This document shows positions 1-6,571 of a DNA stretch of 64,000 nucleotides, in pieces (positions within the stretch are counted from its first letter, which is position 1; the number at the start of each line of letters is the position of its first letter). The position numbers were made by a program, and so were the translations under genes. The notes beneath the pieces were generated by a model. That model did no database searches. It saw only the letters and a list, made by a program, of their open reading frames with translations, and was not told where the DNA came from. This stretch comes from Prosthecobacter debontii (lineage in GTDB: Bacteria; Verrucomicrobiota; Verrucomicrobiia; Verrucomicrobiales; Verrucomicrobiaceae), in the NCBI RefSeq assembly GCF_900167535.1, contig NZ_FUYE01000008.1, forward strand, positions 244,552-308,551, read 5' to 3'.

Positions 1-653
1 AAAGGCCCGACCCCAGCGACCTAACACATTGTGTTTCAAAATCATCCCGCTGCACAAAACCGCGAGCGAGTGGACACAACTGACTACAAAAGCAGGCGGT
101 AGCCTCACTGGGTATGGAGGCACCTCGGCTGCATTCGTGCGCAGCACGACCTGACGCGTCATCCGTGATGAAAGGTCTGGGGCGAGCCGCCCCGACTCCT
201 TGGGAGCACTGCGCACCGTCAAGTGATGCGGGCACTCCTGCCCGCAACTCCGGTATTCCCCAAGGTCTGACGATGTCTTCCGCCCCCGCATCATCTCCAC
301 CCTCTAGCCTTCAAGTTCTGCCGATATCGTGAAACACGTTTTTTGTTAGTCTTTCTCACTCCCCTCATCGGGTGGATTAACTTTCGGAAATGCAAGCGCC
401 CAATGGCGAGGTCACACCCTAGAACCAACCGATGATATGACCCGACATCATTCAGGTGGAGTCTTTTAAGACTATCGGTAATAATTACATGAGATTATGA
501 CGCGCATTTGCGTTATCATCGACAATTGTGTCACTTATTAACGGCATCTGCGCCAAAGGAGACATCCCTAATGCTAAAAACTTGTTCGTACTCGACAAAA
601 CTGTCGGCCATAAGGCTGTTGACGTACTCGACACCATTGTTTCTCATCAACTA
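1..653. other. Left-edge non-coding stretch
   Basis: I see no convincing gene here. Two short open frames (114-332 and 528-713) have no recognisable protein features, no ribosome binding site and a composition typical of chance reading. An exact RYYYAAC match (ACCTAAC, 20-26) lies at the left edge and could be the first half of a broken recombination site, but no matching right half was found nearby. A 10-base direct repeat (CGTACTCGAC) occurs around 587 and 623. The stretch is probably remnant cassette or intercassette DNA. Confidence 0.4.
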
Positions 654-660
654 GTTCGGC
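654..660 (+). other. attC-like right core box (partial site)
   Basis: GTTCGGC resembles the right-hand GTTRRRY core box of the downstream attC sites. It stands 13 bases before the ATG at 674, the same spacing seen between the other boxes and their following cassette genes. Its left half is not clear; a weak stem (GTCGGCC / GGCTGTTGAC) lies at about 602-621. It is annotated only as a possible cassette boundary. Confidence 0.3.
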
Positions 661-673
661 GAAGAAAGACACT

Positions 674-1285
674 ATGTGGCCATTCGATCAACCACCCAAC
701 TGCGCAACGATGACGACTACACATGTTATGCAGAATGGTGCCGCTATTACCCGCGCCTACCATGATGAGGATGATCACGGATGGCAGTTTTGCTCAGAGC
801 ATATCACGCACCCCAAGGATGCTATGTTAGTTTCGCTTCAGGAGATCGTGAATATAGATCAGAGCGTTACTGAGATTGCCGACTTGCCTCCGGGCTGGAT
901 GGCGCAGCGCGAGCGTATCGGCTCCGCATGGCACCGTATCTTGCAGTATGCCGATGCTACTCAAGTGATCATTGATTGGTCACTCATTACGAGCGAAGAA
1001 GCTTTTTATGATTCGGTCTTGTCTCAGTGCGGATCTCCTACATGGCATGGCCGCAACCTAGATGCACTTGCCGACTCATGGATCACAGGCGGCATAGATT
1101 CTGGAGGACCGCAATATGCCTTCGGTTTCTTTGCTTCTGAATCCACCTTGCCTGATTTAATTGCATTCCGCGACTCCGTTCTCAAGATCGCAGAAGAATC
1201 AATCGACGAGAACGGCGGTCGATACATCCAACAATCCGAACAAAGCGGTGGAGGCAACGGGCTAAAGCCCGTGCCTCACCTTTAA
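674..1285 (+). CDS. Cassette protein: DUF2185/Imm33-like domain fused to a barstar-like domain
   Basis: The 203-residue protein has two parts. Residues ~1-95 contain HGWQF, a run of aliphatic residues and LPPGWMAQRE, resembling DUF2185/Imm33-type immunity proteins. Residues ~100-185 look like barstar, the inhibitor of the RNase barnase: a strand with VIIDW, then TSEEAFYDSV and WHGRNLDALADSW, the hallmark barstar helix that plugs an RNase active site. No barnase-like RNase is adjacent, so it is an orphan immunity gene. The last ~15 residues and the TAA stop are encoded by the following attC site. The start at 674 is preferred over ATG 710 because the homologous cassette protein at 2331 also begins with a W-containing leader. 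The barstar assignment is good; the DUF2185 assignment is moderate. Confidence 0.65.
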   Translation: MWPFDQPPNCATMTTTHVMQNGAAITRAYHDEDDHGWQFCSEHITHPKDAMLVSLQEIVNIDQSVTEIADLPPGWMAQRERIGSAWHRILQYADATQVIIDWSLITSEEAFYDSVLSQCGSPTWHGRNLDALADSWITGGIDSGGPQYAFGFFASESTLPDLIAFRDSVLKIAEESIDENGGRYIQQSEQSGGGNGLKPVPHL

Positions 1286-1293
1286 CGTTAGGC
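1235..1293 (+). other. attC recombination site 1 (59 bp)
   Basis: Left box TCCGAAC and right box GTTAGGC enclose a nearly perfect stem: GAGGCA-CGGGC (1251-1262) pairs with GCCCG-TGCCTC (1267-1277) around a TAAA loop. One unpaired A at 1257 matches the extrahelical base that marks the recombining strand in integron attC sites. The length equals the classic 59-base element. It overlaps the 3' end of the preceding gene. Confidence 0.8.
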
Positions 1294-1308
1294 AGAAACA
1301 CAAAGACA

Positions 1309-1599
1309 ATGCATTTCCCAAAACAACTGAATATCACACTCGGCTCTACTTCAGCCTTCGACGTAGAGACCTATCTCGTCGAGACCAATGATTATGCTAT
1401 CGCCCGAAGCACTGAGGGCGCAATTGGAGTCACTTGGAATCGAAGCGATGAGCGCCCACAAGGATTTCCCAGCACTTACAAACATCAGCAGTGGTTTATG
1501 CTGCCTGAACCCATCGCACGGATGGTTCTTGCTGGTGCGGATTTGTTCGTCGGTGCTGCTCAGGCAACCGAGGACAGCAACGGCCGTGAGGCTCAGTGA
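1309..1599 (+). CDS. Cassette hypothetical protein, 96 aa
   Basis: This small soluble protein is of unknown function. The ATG lies 15 bases past the right core box of attC 1, as expected for an integron cassette, and the stop lies about 60 bases before the next attC. The sequence is acidic to neutral with no signal peptide or membrane segment; visible motifs are few (VETYLVETNDYAIARS, GVTWNRSDERPQGFP). An overlapping frame at 1388-1612 is considered a shadow because it lacks the cassette start spacing. No family was recognised. Confidence 0.5.
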   Translation: MHFPKQLNITLGSTSAFDVETYLVETNDYAIARSTEGAIGVTWNRSDERPQGFPSTYKHQQWFMLPEPIARMVLAGADLFVGAAQATEDSNGREAQ

Positions 1600-1657
1600 C
1601 AAAGAGCCTTAGAGGACCCAAGCCAAGGATTATGAAGCCGCAGCGCTACAACATGAA

Positions 1658-1784
1658 GCCGAACAAGGCGCGGCTGGGCAACCGCTGGGGCTGCTGTATC
1701 GGCCATGCTTTCCGTAACTTTAACCCGCCATCCCGTCTCGACGCTCACCTCCGCCCCAGCGGTGCCAGCGCTTAGACGTTCTGC
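1658..1784 (+). other. attC recombination site 2 (127 bp)
   Basis: Left box GCCGAAC and right box GTTCTGC. The inner arms pair as ACCGCTGGGGC (1679-1689) with GCCCCAGCGGT (1753-1763), and GCGC/CTGG with CCAG/CGC outside them, leaving bulged bases. It shares long stretches with the sites ending at 2309, 2770 and 3448, so these belong to one sequence family, as in sedentary chromosomal integrons. Confidence 0.75.
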
Positions 1785-1790
1785 CAAGAA

Positions 1791-2219
1791 ATGAAGACGC
1801 CGCTGATTCATGTTCCTTCTCTAGGAAGCCTTCACTCCAAGGGCTACTGGGTCTCACTTTTCGTCTTGATGTTCGGTGGCTCATTAATCTTCCTTCACTA
1901 TGTTTTCATCGTGACAATGGCAGTCCCAATGGTCGGTGCGTTCTCCCGTGAACCAAAGTTGATTTGGAGAGCTTTTGCTATCGTGACTTTACTTTTAGCG
2001 ATGGCTTATTTGACGTTTCGATTCCTCAAAGAGGGAAGCCAAGGTTTAATTTTCTTTTACGGAACGGATTCATTCGGACTTTCTCTCCCGGAGATAAACC
2101 TTTTAAGCTTTTTGGTTGTTGCGTCGATCTTTCTGCCCCTATCGGCAGCCTGTGCGATTCACCGTATTCGCCAACACCAAAAACGTGCAGAAGAAATCAA
2201 TAGTGACCACAGCGGATAA
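1791..2219 (+). CDS. Cassette membrane protein, 142 aa
   Basis: This integral membrane protein is of unknown function. Three hydrophobic segments are visible at residues ~18-45, ~57-75 and ~100-122, followed by a charged cytoplasmic tail (HRIRQHQKRAEE). The ATG is 6 bases after the right core box of attC 2. The TAA stop is formed by the GGATAAC left box of the next attC-like site, so gene end and recombination site overlap. There is no recognisable family and no neighbouring partner. Confidence 0.55.
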   Translation: MKTPLIHVPSLGSLHSKGYWVSLFVLMFGGSLIFLHYVFIVTMAVPMVGAFSREPKLIWRAFAIVTLLLAMAYLTFRFLKEGSQGLIFFYGTDSFGLSLPEINLLSFLVVASIFLPLSAACAIHRIRQHQKRAEEINSDHSG

Positions 2220-2309
2220 CGTCCTTCGTTCACTTCGCTCTATAAGTCCTATGCCGCCGATTCGACGTCCACCGCCGTCCAAGCGGTCGCCTCAGTTTGA
2301 TCGTTCGCC
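2214..2309 (+). other. attC-like site 3 (imperfect)
   Basis: The left box GGATAAC departs from RYYYAAC, and the right box is GTTCGCC. The right half (CCGCCGATTCGACGTCC ... CAGTTTGATC) is very similar to that of site 4, but the left half does not pair well with it. This suggests a degraded or recombined site. The next cassette ATG follows 21 bases after the right box. Confidence 0.5.
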
Positions 2310-2330
2310 TAACTCAACGCGCCACGCACA

Positions 2331-2618
2331 ATGAAGCAGCCCAACTCCGACTGGTTTAGTCCACTCGACCCAGCGGTCATCACCACCGAGGCTGTAGCTC
2401 AGAGACGCCAACCTGTTACCCGAATTGTTCATGAGGACGGTCATGGTGGCTGGCAGTTCTACGATGACATTGAGCCGTTGCGTGGTCCTGTTGTACTTCC
2501 GAAGCCAGATATGCTGGCATTAGACCCTTCGCTTGCTTTAGTTACTGATCTGCCCGTGGGCTGGGAGGCTACTAGAGAGACTGTTTCTGACCCGTGGGTT
2601 CGCTCAGAGTTACCATGA
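2331..2618 (+). CDS. Cassette protein: DUF2185/Imm33-like, 95 aa
   Basis: The protein aligns with residues ~3-95 of the protein at 674-1285. Both have an initial W, V-R-x-x-H-x-D-x-H-G-x-WQF (here RIVHEDGHGGWQF), an L-x-x-D-x-S-x-x-x-V/I-x-DLP core and GWxAxRE. It lacks the barstar half and ends 10 residues after that motif, so it is either a minimal single-domain member or truncated. The family resembles small immunity or regulatory proteins. It lies between attC-like sites 3 and 4. No signal peptide is visible. Confidence 0.55.
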   Translation: MKQPNSDWFSPLDPAVITTEAVAQRRQPVTRIVHEDGHGGWQFYDDIEPLRGPVVLPKPDMLALDPSLALVTDLPVGWEATRETVSDPWVRSELP

Positions 2619-2643
2619 TGAATAGCCGCAGTCTACCAACGAA

Positions 2644-2770
2644 GGAGAACAAGGCACAGGAGGCAACCGCCGGGGCTCTGTGCCGGAGATGTTCTATTTT
2701 AACTCCACCCCTCACCGCCGATTCGATGTCCACCCCCGCCCCAGCGATCGCCTCAGTTTAACCGTTCACC
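2644..2770 (+). other. attC recombination site 4 (127 bp)
   Basis: Left box GGAGAAC (imperfect) and right box GTTCACC. The outline is the same as in sites 2 and 5: a GAACAAGGC start, a GGCAACCGC segment, a long loop, then CCCCCGCCCCAGCGATCGCC and the right box. The length equals that of site 2. Confidence 0.65.
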
Positions 2771-2786
2771 CAAGACTCTGCGCTTC

Positions 2787-3185
2787 ATGTCCATCTCAAC
2801 CAAAAGTCGCCGCAAGCTTGTCCGGGATGGGCGGCTTTTCGTTTGGTGGGTTGCCCCAGACTTGGACAGCACCGACATGGTCCTCCATGTGGTCAGTGAC
2901 GATAAGCGTTTCATTACTCATTATGTTCTGGGACAGGACGATACCACCAGTCTGTTAATCGTGCTTGGGTCGGAGTTTTCAGGCGCACCAACAGGCGGTT
3001 GTTGGACTCGATTTCGTTGTCCGCGCTTTGACATGGATGGCGTCATTCTACCGTCGGGAGTCCGTAGTCTGATCGATTGGTGCCTCACTTCTGACGCCGC
3101 CAGACACCCGCTGGAGCATGGAGAGTATCCGGGGGCATTTTACGGTTCACAGCCTGATGTAACCGGATTCTCCAACAGAGTTTGA
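2787..3185 (+). CDS. Cassette conserved hypothetical protein, 132 aa
   Basis: This soluble protein of unknown function has features that look conserved: KLVRDGRLFVWWV near the start, then DSTDMVLHVVSDDKRF, a GSEFSGAP turn, RFRCPRFD and a GVRSLIDWCL helix near the end. I recall similar uncharacterised proteins of this size in other environmental bacteria but cannot name a family with confidence. The ATG lies 16 bases past the right core box of attC 4, and the gene ends about 140 bases before attC 5. No membrane segment or signal peptide is visible. Confidence 0.6.
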   Translation: MSISTKSRRKLVRDGRLFVWWVAPDLDSTDMVLHVVSDDKRFITHYVLGQDDTTSLLIVLGSEFSGAPTGGCWTRFRCPRFDMDGVILPSGVRSLIDWCLTSDAARHPLEHGEYPGAFYGSQPDVTGFSNRV

Positions 3186-3322
3186 CAGTCTTTCCAGATG
3201 ATCGTTTCTTCCTGTCATAGACTACTCCATGCCTGTTGGCTCATACAGAGCTCGACCACTGGCAGCAGCCTGCCCACTATCACGCCTTCACCCGGTGGAG
3301 CTAACACTCGCAGCCAACCAAG

Positions 3323-3448
3323 GGTGAACAAGGCGCTGGTGCCAACCACCTGGGCTGCCCTGTCGTCGGAGCGCTCCGTAACTCGAACCCGCCTTCCCGT
3401 TTCCACGCTCACCCCGCCCCGGCGGTCGGCACAGCTTAATCGTTCGCC
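3323..3448 (+). other. attC recombination site 5 (126 bp)
   Basis: Left box GGTGAAC and right box GTTCGCC. The arms GCGCTGGTGCCAACCACCTGGG and CCCCGGCGGTCGGCACAGC are partly complementary with bulges. It is closely similar over most of its length to sites 2 and 4. The next cassette ATG lies 8 bases after the right box. Confidence 0.7.
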
Positions 3449-3456
3449 CAACCCAA

Positions 3457-3864
3457 ATGAGTGACGCCACCAGAATCAGCGCAGGCAGTGTCTTGGGTTC
3501 CTTGGCGCTGGGACTTGTCGTTGGATTGGGTATCGGCGGTCTTAGTGTCCTCTTTACAGGCCCAGGCCATGGTTGGGGTTCTGGAGTCATCTCGTCTTTG
3601 AGCATCGTAGGCGCACCGCTGGCCGGTGTTGCATGGGCCATGCGAGGCGTGGCACTTGGGAGGACATTTGCTGTGTCCGCCCTGCTGGTAGGATTCGTGA
3701 CAGATGTATGGCTTGTGATCGCGACAGTCGGCGAAGGAACCTCTTATTTGGGCAAGGTTTTGAGTGCGACGCCTTTGCTGCTGCTCTGGTTGGTGCTTTT
3801 CATTGGATGGCAGCTTGTCGCAGCCATTGCGGTTCAGACTCCCACATCGACAACCTCACCATGA
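3457..3864 (+). CDS. Cassette membrane protein, 135 aa
   Basis: This polytopic membrane protein is of unknown function. Four hydrophobic stretches are visible (residues ~8-32, ~45-68, ~70-95 and ~105-127), rich in Gly, Ala, Leu and Val. It might be a small permease-like or stress-related membrane protein, but no family motif is seen. It starts 8 bases after attC 5 and ends 7 bases before attC 6, a compact cassette without its own terminator. Confidence 0.55.
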   Translation: MSDATRISAGSVLGSLALGLVVGLGIGGLSVLFTGPGHGWGSGVISSLSIVGAPLAGVAWAMRGVALGRTFAVSALLVGFVTDVWLVIATVGEGTSYLGKVLSATPLLLLWLVLFIGWQLVAAIAVQTPTSTTSP

Positions 3865-3871
3865 ACACAAG

Positions 3872-3963
3872 GCCGAACAAAACGGATGCAGGCAACGGCT
3901 CGTAACCGTCTGTCGTGTCAGCGAATTCTTGCGCCCCGCCGTCGCCACAGCTTATCGTTAGGC
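3872..3963 (+). other. attC recombination site 6 (92 bp)
   Basis: Left box GCCGAAC and right box GTTAGGC (exact GTTRRRY). The first 30 bases, with ACGGATGCAGGCAACGGCTCG, are shared with the sites at 4992 and 5624, defining a second attC sequence family in the array. Inner arms GGCAACGGC and GCCGTCGCC can pair with a bulge. Confidence 0.75.
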
Positions 3964-3971
3964 AGAAATAT

Positions 3972-4427
3972 ATGAACATCAAAATCGACGATCTGTCCGA
4001 CCCCGAAATAGCTGCATTCCTCGAAGAGCACATTCAAGATATGCGCTCTGTCTCCCCGCCGGAGAGCAAGCACGCGCTGGACCTAAACGGACTATGGAAG
4101 CCGGAGATCGCGTTTTGGACCGCGTGGAATGATGTCGGCTTAGTCGGATGCTGCGCACTAAAGACCATTTCCAAGCATGAGGGAGAAGTGAAGTCGATGC
4201 GCGTATCAAAGCTATATCGAGGTCGAGGTTTGGGGCAGACGCTTTGTAGGCACTTGATTTCGGAGGCACAGAAGCGTGGCCTAGATACCTTATTTCTCGA
4301 AACAGGATCGATGGATTTCTTTATCCCTGCGCGAAAGCTATATGAAAGAATAGGATTTGTTTATTGTGGGCCATTCAGCGGATACAGGCTTGATCCTAAT
4401 AGCGTGTTCATGACGCGAAAGATATAA
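3972..4427 (+). CDS. Cassette GNAT-family N-acetyltransferase
   Basis: This 151-residue GNAT acetyltransferase transfers acetyl from acetyl-CoA to an unknown amine. The acetyl-CoA loop is clear: SMRVSKLYRGRGLGQTLC (R-x-x-x-x-GxG at ~residues 80-95), followed by a helix and the beta-bulge LFLETGSMDFFIPARKLYERIGFVYCGPF typical of the family's C-terminal half. The ATG at 3972 is chosen over an upstream in-frame ATG (3915) because the latter lies inside attC 6. GNAT enzymes are common integron cargo (drug or toxin acetylation), but the substrate cannot be inferred. Confidence 0.8.
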   Translation: MNIKIDDLSDPEIAAFLEEHIQDMRSVSPPESKHALDLNGLWKPEIAFWTAWNDVGLVGCCALKTISKHEGEVKSMRVSKLYRGRGLGQTLCRHLISEAQKRGLDTLFLETGSMDFFIPARKLYERIGFVYCGPFSGYRLDPNSVFMTRKI

Positions 4428-4441
4428 GAAATGAAACCTGA

Positions 4442-4540
4442 GCCTAACAACGCGATGGAGCCAACTCCGGTAAGTGTCACAGGCCATGCTAACGCATGGC
4501 CTGCGCCACTTACCTCTGCGGCTCATCTTAGACGTTAGCC
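4442..4540 (+). other. attC recombination site 7 (99 bp)
   Basis: This is the best-formed site. The exact boxes GCCTAAC and GTTAGCC enclose a strong stem: GGTAAGTG (4469-4476) with CACTTACC (4507-4514), and AGGCCATGC (4481-4489) with GCATGGCCT (4494-4502) around a TAAC loop. It matches textbook integron attC architecture. Confidence 0.85.
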
Positions 4541-4568
4541 CCAGAAAAGAAACACTCCCTCTTCAAAG

Positions 4569-4997
4569 ATGAAATACGACGACACGTCTTGGCACTCTGG
4601 AGGCAAGTTCCCTGAGGATTTACCACCAGAAGCTGGTGCCACCCACACCGGCATGTTTGTTGCATGGGCGCTACTTTCGGGCCTTGCTGGCGACGTTCAT
4701 ATTGAGGACTTCCCTGAGAGCATTCCGATGCTCAGAGATCGCACCGTGACACCAGGAGCATTTTTCTTGAGTAGCTGTGATGGTAAGTTTACGGACGAAG
4801 ATCTGAACGACGAGGGGAATGCTTTCACAGCCAGCTACTTCGACTTCGAGACTGGCAAGTATTTATGCGATTATGGGGACATGCTCGGACGGCAGCTGCC
4901 CGAGCTATATTATGTGGCTGATACTTGGGACAATTTTGATTTGCTGAAGCCAATCATTGACCAACGATATGCAAACTGGAAAGCCGCCAAGGACTAA
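4569..4997 (+). CDS. Cassette protein resembling DUF7832, 142 aa
   Basis: This acidic soluble protein opens with YDDTSWHSGGKFPEDLP followed by EAGATHTGMFVAW, a pattern I associate with the DUF7832 family of uncharacterised proteins of this length. The C-terminal third (FDFETGKYLCDYGD ... WDNFDLLKPIIDQRY) is rich in aromatic and acidic residues. Similar small acidic proteins often act as immunity proteins, but that is only an inference here. The stop codon TAA is part of the GACTAAC left box of attC 8, so the coding end overlaps the recombination site. Confidence 0.6.
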   Translation: MKYDDTSWHSGGKFPEDLPPEAGATHTGMFVAWALLSGLAGDVHIEDFPESIPMLRDRTVTPGAFFLSSCDGKFTDEDLNDEGNAFTASYFDFETGKYLCDYGDMLGRQLPELYYVADTWDNFDLLKPIIDQRYANWKAAKD

Positions 4998-5082
4998 CAA
5001 AAGGATGCAGGCAACGGCTCGTATGGCATCTGTAGTGTCATCGACGCCTCCCGCTCACGTCGCCTGATCCGGGGCGTTAATC
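4992..5082 (+). other. attC recombination site 8 (91 bp)
   Basis: Left box GACTAAC (exact RYYYAAC) and right box GTTAATC. Its opening, AACAAAAGGATGCAGGCAAC, is nearly identical to that of site 6. The following gene begins with GTG 8 bases after the right box. Confidence 0.75.
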
Positions 5083-5090
5083 ACACCATC

Positions 5091-5600
5091 GTGAGCGAGG
5101 AAGTCCAGATTCGAGCCCTTCGAGAGGAGGATGATCTTTCAGCCATCACGGCCCTTCTTCATGCGGCCTACGCGCCTCTCGCTGAGAGAGGGTTTCGCTA
5201 CCTGGCCTCCCATCAGGATGATTCGATTACGCTGCAGCGACTGAAGGCGGGATGGGCTTACGTGGGTACGCTATCGGGCCAAATCGTTGCCACCATCACA
5301 CTCCGAGCCTCCGAAGCCGATTCCCCCTGTGAATGGTATCGGGAACCGTCTGTGTTTATTTTCGGTCAGTTTGCCGTGCATCCCGCTTTTCAGCGCCGAG
5401 GGATCGGAGAGCGATTGATCCAGAGGATGGAGCATGAGGCCGTTGTTCGAGGCGCGACCGAGCTTGCCCTGGATACTTCGGAGGGAGCGACCCATTTATG
5501 GGACTGGTATTCCAGCCTGGGTTATCGATTCATTCAGCATGTATCCTGGCGTGACACCAACTATCGCAGCGTGGTCCTTTCCAAATCCCTGACACGATGA
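5091..5600 (+). CDS. Cassette GNAT-family N-acetyltransferase, GTG start
   Basis: This 169-residue GNAT acetyltransferase carries the acetyl-CoA loop FAVHPAFQRRGIGERLI (Q/R-x-x-G-x-G/A, ~residues 95-112), followed by LALDTSEGATHLWDWYSSLGYRFIQH, the typical C-terminal strand-helix-strand. The GTG start is chosen because it follows attC 8 by 8 bases and gives IRALREEDDLSAI, a normal GNAT N-terminus. The substrate is unknown. It is unrelated in detail to the GNAT at 3972, so two independent acetyltransferase cassettes are present. Confidence 0.8.
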   Translation: MSEEVQIRALREEDDLSAITALLHAAYAPLAERGFRYLASHQDDSITLQRLKAGWAYVGTLSGQIVATITLRASEADSPCEWYREPSVFIFGQFAVHPAFQRRGIGERLIQRMEHEAVVRGATELALDTSEGATHLWDWYSSLGYRFIQHVSWRDTNYRSVVLSKSLTR

Positions 5601-5623
5601 TCGCATCCCTCAAATCATCAACG

Positions 5624-5716
5624 GCCGAACAAAACGGATTTAGGCCATGGCGCGAAGGCGATCTGTCGTATCAGAAACGGCTTGCGCTCGCCGTCGCCAG
5701 ATTCGAGACGTTGGTC
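5624..5716 (+). other. attC recombination site 9 (93 bp)
   Basis: Left box GCCGAAC and right box GTTGGTC (one departure from GTTRRRY). Arms ATGGCGCGAAGGCGA and TGCGCTCGCCGTCGCCA pair with bulges. It belongs to the family of sites 6 and 8 by its GAACAAAACGGAT opening. The next cassette ATG is 8 bases downstream. Confidence 0.7.
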
Positions 5717-5724
5717 AGAAAGAC

Positions 5725-6087
5725 ATGCAGACGTGCCCGCAGTGCCACAGCCCACGAATGACCATGGCGGGTGCCGCTTTTTGGACGTCTTGCTGTAAAG
5801 ATTGCGGATTCACTTCCTGCGGCACAGCATCCTTTCCACTCGAAATCGAGATCGAACATGAATATGATTTCGTGTTCCGCCTTTCCTCCCCGAAGCAGAT
5901 TCCTATCGTCCGCTCCATCGCTCGAGAATTATCGAACCGATCCACAGCTGAGTTATTGGAAGCATACCGGAAGGATGACGCGTCGATTACCGTTCCGTGT
6001 CTTGCCATGTGGCGCGCGCGAGACTACGCCCAAAAAGCGAAGCTCCAAGGAATCGAAACGACGATAGCATATGAAAAAGGAGCCTAA
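5725..6087 (+). CDS. Cassette zinc-ribbon protein, 120 aa
   Basis: The N-terminus has a zinc-ribbon pattern, CPQC (residues 4-7) and CCKDC (~23-27), likely binding one Zn ion. The rest (IPIVRSIARELSNRSTAELLEAY ... AKLQGIETTI) has a strand-helix-helix-strand rhythm that loosely recalls the C-terminal domain of ribosomal protein L7/L12; this is a tentative impression, not a firm match. ATG 5725 is chosen over 5647 because the upstream start lies inside attC 9. The TAA stop lies within the GCCTAAC left box of the next site. Confidence 0.6.
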   Translation: MQTCPQCHSPRMTMAGAAFWTSCCKDCGFTSCGTASFPLEIEIEHEYDFVFRLSSPKQIPIVRSIARELSNRSTAELLEAYRKDDASITVPCLAMWRARDYAQKAKLQGIETTIAYEKGA

Positions 6088-6190
6088 CAATGCGACGGGG
6101 CGAAGCCGATTGCTTATCACCATCAGTGCTATCTCCGTGCTGCGCACGGGCGCCGATCACACCAAGCAAATGGCTCGCTCATCTCGACCA
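6082..6190 (+). other. attC-like site 10 with eroded right end
   Basis: The left box GCCTAAC is perfect and GCGACGGGGCG ... CGCACGGGCGCC segments follow. The right end reads GCTCATCTCGACCATAAC where site 7 has GCTCATCTTAGACGTTAGCC, so the GTTRRRY box appears lost by mutation. This site may no longer recombine. Confidence 0.5.
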
Positions 6191-6194
6191 TAAC

Positions 6195-6515
6195 ATGGGA
6201 ATCTTCACGAAATCGAAAGTGACAGTCAACACATCATTCACTGCCAAGAGAAGGTGGTCCCACCTCATCATTGCGATCGTTCATTTTGGTTTCGCAGCTC
6301 TTTTTGGCTTTTGCTTTTATGGTCGGTTCTGGGCGTGGCGGGAGGAGATCGCTCAAGTGGAGACGAGCTTTCTCACACCCGATGGAAGCAATGTGAACTC
6401 AGGAGGGATGGTGTGGGCGCTTCCGTCACTTGTCTTTGCCTGTCTTGGCGTGATTCGCATTGCGCGATATGCACTTCTAACCAATAGAATCTCAAAAGCC
6501 AAACAAGAGGACTAA
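6195..6515 (+). CDS. Cassette membrane protein, 106 aa
   Basis: This small membrane protein has two clear hydrophobic segments (residues ~20-42 and ~72-95) separated by a polar loop with EEIAQVETSFLTPDGSNV, and a basic C-terminus. No family was recognised. ATG 6195 is chosen because the upstream start at 6090 lies in the attC-like element and would add a non-conserved, Cys- and Pro-rich leader. No clear attC follows it; only GCCAAAC at 6498-6504 resembles a left box. Confidence 0.5.
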   Translation: MGIFTKSKVTVNTSFTAKRRWSHLIIAIVHFGFAALFGFCFYGRFWAWREEIAQVETSFLTPDGSNVNSGGMVWALPSLVFACLGVIRIARYALLTNRISKAKQED

Positions 6516-6571
6516 AAAACGCTCTCCACAGAAACCTCTGAAGCAGCCGAGCAAAGCACCATGTCATTCCG

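Noticed and set aside
114..332. 72-codon open frame near the left edge
   Set aside because: No ribosome binding site and no protein-like pattern; sequence rich in Ser/Pro/Ala as expected from chance reading.
528..713. 61-codon open frame before the first cassette
   Set aside because: It overlaps the start of the barstar-like gene and contains the attC-like box; no recognisable features.
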